Below are positions 55,007 to 61,325 of a stretch of DNA of 64,000 nucleotides, in pieces. The notes under the pieces are model-generated. The model ran no database searches, was not told the DNA's origin, and worked only from the letters and a program-made list of their open reading frames with translations. The translations under genes were made by a program, and so were the position numbers. How positions within the stretch are numbered: the first letter of the stretch is position 1; every line of letters begins with the position of its first letter. The stretch lies in contig NZ_JBIGIB010000001.1 in assembly GCF_043555935.1 (NCBI RefSeq), positions 868,001 through 932,000 of the forward strand, written 5' to 3'. Source of the DNA: Pelomonas baiyunensis. Its GTDB lineage: Bacteria; Pseudomonadota; Gammaproteobacteria; Burkholderiales; Burkholderiaceae_C.

Positions 55007-55869
55007 ACGCTGTGAGTGTGCAGGCGGAGTGGTCGTGGCGCCCGGCGGGCCGCCGCAACGTGGCGTGGCGGACGTCGATGTTCAACGCGATGTGGACCCT
55101 GCTGTGCATGCTGGGCCTGCTGCTAGCCGCCCGCCCGGCCCTGGCCGACGTGCTGGACCAGGTGCGTTCGGCCGGCGTGCTGCGCGTGTGCATCTGGCCG
55201 GAGTACTACGGCGTGACCTTCCGCAACCCGCGAACGCAACAACTGGGCGGCATCGACATCGACCTGTCGGCCGAACTGGCGCGTGATTTGGGCGTGAAGC
55301 TCGAGCATGTGGAAACCTCGTTCCCGCAGCTGGCGGCCGATGTGAACGCCGGGCGGTGCGATGTGGCCATGTTCGCCGTGGGCATGCCGCCCAGTCGCAA
55401 GGAGGTGCTGGCCTTCACCGAGCCCTACATGCAAAGCGACATCTACGGCGTGACCAACCGCGCCAGCCGCACGGTGCGCCAGTGGGCCGACATCGACCAG
55501 CCCGGCGTGGTGGTGGCGGTGCAGGCCGGCACCTTCATGGAACCCGTCATGAAGGATGCGCTCAAGCAGGCCCGCATGGTGGTCATCAAGCCGCCGGCCA
55601 CGCGCGAGCAGGAACTGGAAGCCGGCCGGGTGGATGTCTTCATGACCGACTACCCCTACAGCCGTCGCCTGCTGGACAACGCCGACTGGGCCCGCCTCGT
55701 GTCGCCGCCCAAGCCCTTCCATGTGCTGCCTTACGGCTACGCCGTGAAGAAGGGCGAGGCCCGCTGGCTGGCGCGGGTGGACGAGTTCGTGGCGGCCATC
55801 AAGCGGGACGGGCGGCTGCTGGCCGCGGCACGCCGGCATGGGCTGGCCGACATCGTGGTGACCCGCTGA
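55003..55869 (+). CDS. Periplasmic solute-binding protein (amino-acid type) in a signalling operon
   Basis: A solute-binding protein of SBP_bac_3 type: VLDQVRSAGVLRVCIWPEYYGVTFRNP, GIDIDLSAELARDLGVKLEHVETSFPQL, NAGRCDVAMFAVGMPPSRKEVLAFTEPYM and GRVDVFMTDYPYSRRLLDN. The signal peptide begins at MFNAMWTLLCMLGLLLAARPALA (ATG 55078, 263 residues). The frame opens at GTG 55003, which overlaps the HD-GYP stop codon (GTGA) and may be the true start with a long n-region (288 residues). No permease genes are near. A sensor kinase gene follows three bases later, so this protein probably presents a ligand to that kinase. Confidence 0.85.
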   Translation: MNAVSVQAEWSWRPAGRRNVAWRTSMFNAMWTLLCMLGLLLAARPALADVLDQVRSAGVLRVCIWPEYYGVTFRNPRTQQLGGIDIDLSAELARDLGVKLEHVETSFPQLAADVNAGRCDVAMFAVGMPPSRKEVLAFTEPYMQSDIYGVTNRASRTVRQWADIDQPGVVVAVQAGTFMEPVMKDALKQARMVVIKPPATREQELEAGRVDVFMTDYPYSRRLLDNADWARLVSPPKPFHVLPYGYAVKKGEARWLARVDEFVAAIKRDGRLLAAARRHGLADIVVTR

Positions 55870-55872
55870 CGC

Positions 55873-58398
55873 ATGCCGAGAGCCGCGCGCACGCCCCGGC
55901 CCAACGCGTCCGTGCTGGGGCGCGCCGGCCTGCTGGCGCGGGTGCTGGCCGGGTTGCTGGCCTTGGCCGTGCTGCTGGGCTTGGCGGGCATTGCCGAGTA
56001 CGAACGCCGGGAGGCGCTGGAGCACGCGCAAGACCGCGCCGAGTTGCTCGCCCGCACGCTGGAAGACCACGTCACGCGGACGGTGGATTCCGCAGCGCTC
56101 ATCCTGAAGGCCCTGGGCGAGGGCATCGCGCGGCAGGCCAACGCCGAGCCCGATCGCCTGCAACCCCTGCTGGGGCAAAGCCTGGTGGCCAACCTGCCGT
56201 TCTTGCGCAGCGTGGCGGTGCTGGACGAGCATGGGCGGGTGCTCGCCAGCTCCATCGCTGCCGAGCAAGGCCTTCGCTTGGCCGTGGCCCGCTTCGGTGC
56301 CTGGCCGCGTGACGGGCAGGAGCGCCTGCTGGCCTGGATGCCCGGTCGCGGCCTGGCGGACCTGACGGCCGCCGAAGCGCCGCCCCGCGCGACGGATGTG
56401 GGCATGGTGCCGTTGCTGCGGGCGCTGCGCACGGCCAACGGGCAGCGCGTGCTGCTGGTGGCCCTCATCAACCCTGGCGCCCTGGCCAACTTCTCGCAAG
56501 GCGCGTTGTCGGAACCCGGCAGCGTGGCCTTGCTGGCCGGTCTGGACGGCACGCTGGTGGCGGCGAATGACCAGTCCACCCCAGCGCCGGGCGCGCGCCT
56601 GAACACGCACCCGGTGTTCGCGGAATGGCTGCCGGCTCGGGAGCACGGTGCCTACCGTGGCACTGGCGCGCAGGCTGGCCCGCAGGTGGTGGCCTTCCGG
56701 GCCTCGCGCACCCGCCCGCTGGTGATGCTGGTGGAGTTGGACGAAAAAGTGCTGCTGCAAAGCTGGTCCGACCGCCTGGTTTGGCTGGCCGGGCTTGGGG
56801 GCCTGGCGTTGATGTTGATCGCCGGCGGCTTGGGGGTGCTGCTGCGCGAGATGCGCGCCCGCGAACAGGCGCGCACTGCGCTGGACAGCGCCCACGAGGA
56901 AGTGGCACTGCGCGAACGCGAGATGGCCGTGCTGCTCAAGAGCGTGCAGGAGCTGATCTTCCGCACCGATGCAGCCGGCGTGATCACCTTCATCAACGCC
57001 CGCTGGGCGGCCGTGGGCAGCGAGTCTCGGGCGCAGGTGGTGGGGCGACGGCTGGCGGACCTGGTGGTGGCCGACGACCGCGTTCGCACCGCGGCGCTCT
57101 TCCGCCTGGACGACAGGGCCGGGGCGCGCCAGGCGCAGGTGAGCATCACCGCGCCCGATGGTCGCCCGTGGCACTTTCTGGTGGCGGTGGTGCCCCTGCA
57201 CAGCGACGGGCGCATCGTCGGCTTTGCCGGCAGCGCGGTGGATGTGAGCGAGCGGGTGGCGTCGGATGCGCAGCTGCAACGCCAGCTGGACTTCACCGGC
57301 TTGCTGCTGGAACTGAGCCCCTTGCCGGTGTCCATGTTCGACACCGCCGGCCGGTATGTGCTGGTCAACCAGGCCTGGGAAGAACTGGTGGGGCAGCCGC
57401 GCGAGATGGTGATCGGCACCTCGGTTGGCGCATCGCTGGCCCAGGTGGACGCGCAACTGCATGCCGAGCAGGACGCACTCTTGCTGGCCGAGGGCGGCCG
57501 GCTCAGCTACGCAACCCAGGTGCAGCACCGCGACGGCACGCGGCGCGACATGGTCATCACCAAGGTGCTGGTGCCGGGCGGGCAGGGCGGGCCGGAGGGC
57601 ATTTTGTGCACGCTGATGGACGTGAGCGAATTCCGCACGGCCGAGCGCGCCACGCTCGAGGCCCGGGATGCCGCCGAAGAAGCGTCGCGCGCCAAGTCGG
57701 AGTTCATCGCCAACATCAGCCACGAGTTGCGCACCCCGCTGCAGGCCATCCTGGGTTTCTCGGAGCTGGGCTACACCCGCGGCCGTGAGAGCCCCAAGCT
57801 GGCGGCCATGTTCACCGACATCCACCAGTCCGGCCAGCGCATGCTGGCCTTGGTGAATGACCTGCTGGACGTGGCCAAGATCGAAAGCTCGGTGGGCACC
57901 TTCGAGCTGGAGCGCTGCGACCTGCGCAACCTGGTGCAGGCCGTGCTGCGCGAACTCGACCCGCTGATGGCCAAGAAGCGGCTGCGGCTGGTGCTGCGGG
58001 TGGCGGACGAGCCGCTGTCGGCCAAGGTGGACCCGGGCCGCATCCAGCAGGCGATCCGCAACGTCATGGCCAATGCCATCAAGTTTTCGCCGGAGGGCGC
58101 GCCGCTGGAGGTGCGGGCCGTGGCCGCAACCCCCGAGGAATTCCTGCTCACCGTGGAAGACCGCGGGCCGGGCATTCCGCCCGAGGAGCTGGAGTCCATC
58201 TTCGAGGCCTTCGTGCAGTCCAGCAAAACGAAAGACGGCTCGGGCGGTACGGGCTTGGGGCTGGCCATCAGCCGCAAGATCGTGGAAGTGCACGGCGGCA
58301 GCATCAAGGCCGCCAACCGGCCGGACGGCGGCGCCATGTTCTCGTTGCGCCTGCCGCTGCGGGCACCGGGTGATTCGCAACTGCACACCACCTACTGA
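55873..58398 (+). CDS. Membrane-bound PAS-domain sensor histidine kinase
   Basis: An 841-residue kinase. Membrane segment 1 (about 20-42) and segment 2 (about 300-322, GLGGLALMLIAGGLGVLL) enclose a periplasmic domain of Cache-like size. Two PAS domains follow (about 350-465 and 470-590), then HisKA with the phosphoacceptor His617 in ISHELRTPLQAILGF, and HATPase_c with N-box NVMANAIKFSPEG, DRGPGIPPEEL and GGTGLGLAISRKIVE. There is no receiver domain. It is the last gene of the compact unit starting at 53848, and its partner may be the stand-alone receiver there or the OmpR-type regulator encoded 62 bases downstream. Confidence 0.93.
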   Translation: MPRAARTPRPNASVLGRAGLLARVLAGLLALAVLLGLAGIAEYERREALEHAQDRAELLARTLEDHVTRTVDSAALILKALGEGIARQANAEPDRLQPLLGQSLVANLPFLRSVAVLDEHGRVLASSIAAEQGLRLAVARFGAWPRDGQERLLAWMPGRGLADLTAAEAPPRATDVGMVPLLRALRTANGQRVLLVALINPGALANFSQGALSEPGSVALLAGLDGTLVAANDQSTPAPGARLNTHPVFAEWLPAREHGAYRGTGAQAGPQVVAFRASRTRPLVMLVELDEKVLLQSWSDRLVWLAGLGGLALMLIAGGLGVLLREMRAREQARTALDSAHEEVALREREMAVLLKSVQELIFRTDAAGVITFINARWAAVGSESRAQVVGRRLADLVVADDRVRTAALFRLDDRAGARQAQVSITAPDGRPWHFLVAVVPLHSDGRIVGFAGSAVDVSERVASDAQLQRQLDFTGLLLELSPLPVSMFDTAGRYVLVNQAWEELVGQPREMVIGTSVGASLAQVDAQLHAEQDALLLAEGGRLSYATQVQHRDGTRRDMVITKVLVPGGQGGPEGILCTLMDVSEFRTAERATLEARDAAEEASRAKSEFIANISHELRTPLQAILGFSELGYTRGRESPKLAAMFTDIHQSGQRMLALVNDLLDVAKIESSVGTFELERCDLRNLVQAVLRELDPLMAKKRLRLVLRVADEPLSAKVDPGRIQQAIRNVMANAIKFSPEGAPLEVRAVAATPEEFLLTVEDRGPGIPPEELESIFEAFVQSSKTKDGSGGTGLGLAISRKIVEVHGGSIKAANRPDGGAMFSLRLPLRAPGDSQLHTTY

Positions 58399-58460
58399 CG
58401 GAGGCTCACGCCCCCGTTCGGTGCAAGAATCCTTGGTGTGACAACGTACCCCTCGCCGCC

Positions 58461-59213
58461 GTGACGCCAACTCACATTGCCGTGGTCGACGACGAAACCG
58501 CCATCACCGAGCTGCTGGCGCATTACCTGGGAACCCACGGGTTCCGGACCACCCAACTCCACTCGGGCCACGCCTTGATGGCGCTGATGCCCGCCGACCC
58601 GCCCGACCTCGTGCTGCTGGACCTGGGCCTGCCCGGGGAAGACGGCTTTGCCATCGCGCGCCAACTGCGCGAGCACTGGCGCTGTGGCCTGGTCATCATC
58701 ACCGGCCGGGGGGACTCGGTGGACAAGGTGGTGGGCCTGGAGGTGGGGGCGGACGACTACGTCACCAAGCCGTTTGACCTGCGCGAACTGGTGGCCCGCA
58801 TCAAGGCGGTGCTGCGCCGCATGGAGCCGGTGGCGGCGCCGGCGCCCGCTTCGGCCCCGGCCGCGTTGCCCGCATCGGCTCCTGCCGCACCGGCGCGGCT
58901 GAGCTTCCTGGGCTGGCAGCTGGACCTGGCCGCGCGCCGGCTGGACGCGCCGGAGGGCCATGAGGTGCGACTCACCACCGGCGAGTTCGATCTGCTGGCC
59001 GCCTTGGTGCAGCACGCCGGGCGTGTGCTCTCGCGCGACTTCCTGCTGGAACAGACCCGGGGCCGAGAGGCTGCGCCGTTCGACCGCACGATCGACGTGC
59101 AGGTGGGCCGCTTGCGCAAGAAGCTCGAAGCCGACGCCGAGAACCCGCAGATCATCAAGTCGGTGCGTGGGGCGGGCTACATCTTCGTGCCGCCGGTCGG
59201 CGCTGGGGGCTGA
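58461..59213 (+). CDS. OmpR/PhoB-family response regulator
   Basis: A 250-residue regulator with a complete receiver (Asp10-Asp11, Asp54 in LLDLGLPGEDG, Thr81, Lys103 in YVTKPFD) and a C-terminal winged helix (LTTGEFDLLAALVQHAGRVLSRDFLLEQTRG and DRTIDVQVGRLRKKLE). Between them is an Ala/Pro-rich linker of about 25 residues. The start is GTG at 58461. The receiver resembles those of ArcA/TorR-type regulators (EVGADDYVTKPFDLRELVARIKAVLRR). It directly precedes a hybrid kinase, the ATG of which follows its stop with no gap, so the two form a two-component pair. Confidence 0.93.
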   Translation: MTPTHIAVVDDETAITELLAHYLGTHGFRTTQLHSGHALMALMPADPPDLVLLDLGLPGEDGFAIARQLREHWRCGLVIITGRGDSVDKVVGLEVGADDYVTKPFDLRELVARIKAVLRRMEPVAAPAPASAPAALPASAPAAPARLSFLGWQLDLAARRLDAPEGHEVRLTTGEFDLLAALVQHAGRVLSRDFLLEQTRGREAAPFDRTIDVQVGRLRKKLEADAENPQIIKSVRGAGYIFVPPVGAGG

Positions 59214-61325
59214 ATGAGCGCCTCCGATTTGCCGCCCGCGCCACCCGCCAAGCTGGCCCCGCCGCCGCCGGTGGTGGACGACCTGGCGTTCTACCGCTCG
59301 TTGTTTTCTGCCGCGGCCGACGGCCTGCTGCTGGTGGACAGCACGGGCGCCATCGTGCTGGCCAATGCGGCGGTGGAGCACCTGCTGGGCTACGCGCCCC
59401 AGGCGCTGGTGGGCGTGTCGGTGGACCAGCTTGTGCCCGACAGCATCCGCCCCCGGCACGCCGCCTACCGGCAGGCCTACGACGAAGCCCCCCGCGCGCG
59501 GCCCATGGGCACGCACAGCGAGCTGGCGGCCCGCCGCCAGGACGGCAGCGAGGTGTTGGTGGAAATTGCGCTGAGCCCCGTGCGCAGCCACGGCGCCTCG
59601 TATGTGGTGGCGGCCATCCGCGACATCAGCACCTACCCCCGCGTGAAGCAGGCCCTGAAGCGGGCACGCTATAGCGAGCACTTGGCCCTCATGGGCCGCA
59701 TGGCCGTGGATGAGCGGGACCCACAGCAGTTGCTGATGCGCGCGCCCGAACTGGCTGCCCAGGCGCTGGAGGCCGAGTTTTCCAGCGTCATGTTGCTCGA
59801 GCCGGACCGGCAGCAGTTGCGGCTGGTGAGTCGCTACGGCGAGTTCGCGTCCATGCCCGTGGGCCGCTGTCTGCCGGTGCAGGGCGCGTCCGCCGCGGGC
59901 TATGTGCTGGCGCACGGCCAGCCGCTGCTCGTGCCGGACCTCGCGCAGGAACGGCGCTTCGAGGTGCCCCAGGCCGAGCTGGACGCCGGCATGGTGAACC
60001 TGCTGGCGGTGCCGCTGTCGGACCGCGGCCGCACCACCGGCGTGATGTGTGTGCGCTCGCGCGTGGCGGCGCAGTTTGGCGAGGAAGAAACCCGCTTTCT
60101 GCAGTCGCTGGCCGACTTGCTGGCCACCTGCTTGCAACGCGCCCAAAGCGAAGAGGCCTTGGGCCATGCCCAGCGGCTGGAAAGCGTGGGCCAGCTGACC
60201 GGCGGCATCGCGCACGACTTCAACAACCTGCTCACCGTCATCCAGGGCAACCTGCAGGTGCTGGAAGAACTGCCGGCCTTGGCCGGGCACGAGTTCGGCC
60301 AGCAGCTGGTGTCGGCCGCCACGCGGGCGGCCCACCGGGGGGCTGAACTCACGAGCAAGCTGCTGGCGTTTTCGCGCCGGCAGGTGCTGCAGCCGGCGGC
60401 GGTGGATGTGGCGGCGTTGCTGGAGGCCCTGGCCGACATGCTGCGCCGCACGCTCGACCAGCGCATTGCCATCCGCGTGCAACTGCCCCCCTCGGGCGAC
60501 GAGCCCTTGGCCGTGCTGGCCGACCCTGGGCAGCTGGAAGCGGCGCTGTTGAACCTGGCCATCAATGCGCGCGACGCCATGCCGGAGGGCGGTTCGCTCA
60601 CCTTCACCGCGGCGCCCGCCACGGAGCTGCCTGGTGCGGTGCGCCGCGAACTGAACGACCCGAGCGCCCGCCATGAACGCTACCTGCGCATCGCCATCGC
60701 CGACACCGGCACTGGCATGCCCGAGTCAGTGAAGGAGCGTGCGTTCGAGCCCTTCTTCACCACCAAGCAGCCCGGGCGCGGCACGGGCCTGGGCTTGAGC
60801 ACGGTGTACGGCTTTGCCAAGCAGTCGCGCGGTGCGGTCGTCATCGACTCCGCCCCCGGCGCGGGCACCACGCTCACGCTGTACCTGCCCCGCCCCTGGG
60901 CCGAGGCGCCCGAGCCGGCCGATGAGCCCGCCGTCAGCCACGCCCTGCCGCCTGGCCTTCGGGTGCTGATGGTGGAGGACGACGCCGAGGTGCGCGCCGT
61001 GGCGCTGCGCTTCCTGGCCACGCTGGGCTGCGAGGTCACGGCGTGCGCCAGTGCCGAGCAGGCCTTGTTGGTGCTGGGCGGCGAGGCCCGGTTCGACCTG
61101 CTGCTGTCCGACATCGCACTGGGCGCCGGCATGCGGGGCACCGAGCTGGCCAAGCAGGCGCAGCGGCGCTGGCCAGCCCTGGCGGTGCTGTTGATGTCGG
61201 GCTTCTCGGCGGATTTGCTGGAGGCCGACCAGGCCTGCCCGCCCGACTGGGAGCTGCTGCAGAAGCCGTATTCGCGCGGCGAGCTGGCGCAGGCCATCGC
61301 CCGCGCCGTGTCAGCCCGCAGCTGA
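59214..61325 (+). CDS. Soluble PAS-GAF hybrid histidine kinase with receiver
   Basis: A 703-residue protein without membrane segments. In order: proline-rich N-terminus, PAS (about 22-140), GAF (about 155-315), a HisKA-type region with His334 in GGIAHDFNNLLTVIQGN, HATPase_c (LNLAINARDAMPEGG, ADTGTGMPESV, GTGLGLSTVYGFAKQS) and a C-terminal receiver (VLMVEDDAEVRAVAL, phosphoacceptor Asp in LLLSDIALGAG, Lys in LLQKPYSRGEL). The DFNNLL sequence places it in the HWE-like/NtrB-like class typical of hybrid kinases with terminal receivers. It starts immediately after the OmpR-type regulator gene and ends overlapping the convergent GGDEF-EAL gene by 15 bases. Confidence 0.93.
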   Translation: MSASDLPPAPPAKLAPPPPVVDDLAFYRSLFSAAADGLLLVDSTGAIVLANAAVEHLLGYAPQALVGVSVDQLVPDSIRPRHAAYRQAYDEAPRARPMGTHSELAARRQDGSEVLVEIALSPVRSHGASYVVAAIRDISTYPRVKQALKRARYSEHLALMGRMAVDERDPQQLLMRAPELAAQALEAEFSSVMLLEPDRQQLRLVSRYGEFASMPVGRCLPVQGASAAGYVLAHGQPLLVPDLAQERRFEVPQAELDAGMVNLLAVPLSDRGRTTGVMCVRSRVAAQFGEEETRFLQSLADLLATCLQRAQSEEALGHAQRLESVGQLTGGIAHDFNNLLTVIQGNLQVLEELPALAGHEFGQQLVSAATRAAHRGAELTSKLLAFSRRQVLQPAAVDVAALLEALADMLRRTLDQRIAIRVQLPPSGDEPLAVLADPGQLEAALLNLAINARDAMPEGGSLTFTAAPATELPGAVRRELNDPSARHERYLRIAIADTGTGMPESVKERAFEPFFTTKQPGRGTGLGLSTVYGFAKQSRGAVVIDSAPGAGTTLTLYLPRPWAEAPEPADEPAVSHALPPGLRVLMVEDDAEVRAVALRFLATLGCEVTACASAEQALLVLGGEARFDLLLSDIALGAGMRGTELAKQAQRRWPALAVLLMSGFSADLLEADQACPPDWELLQKPYSRGELAQAIARAVSARS

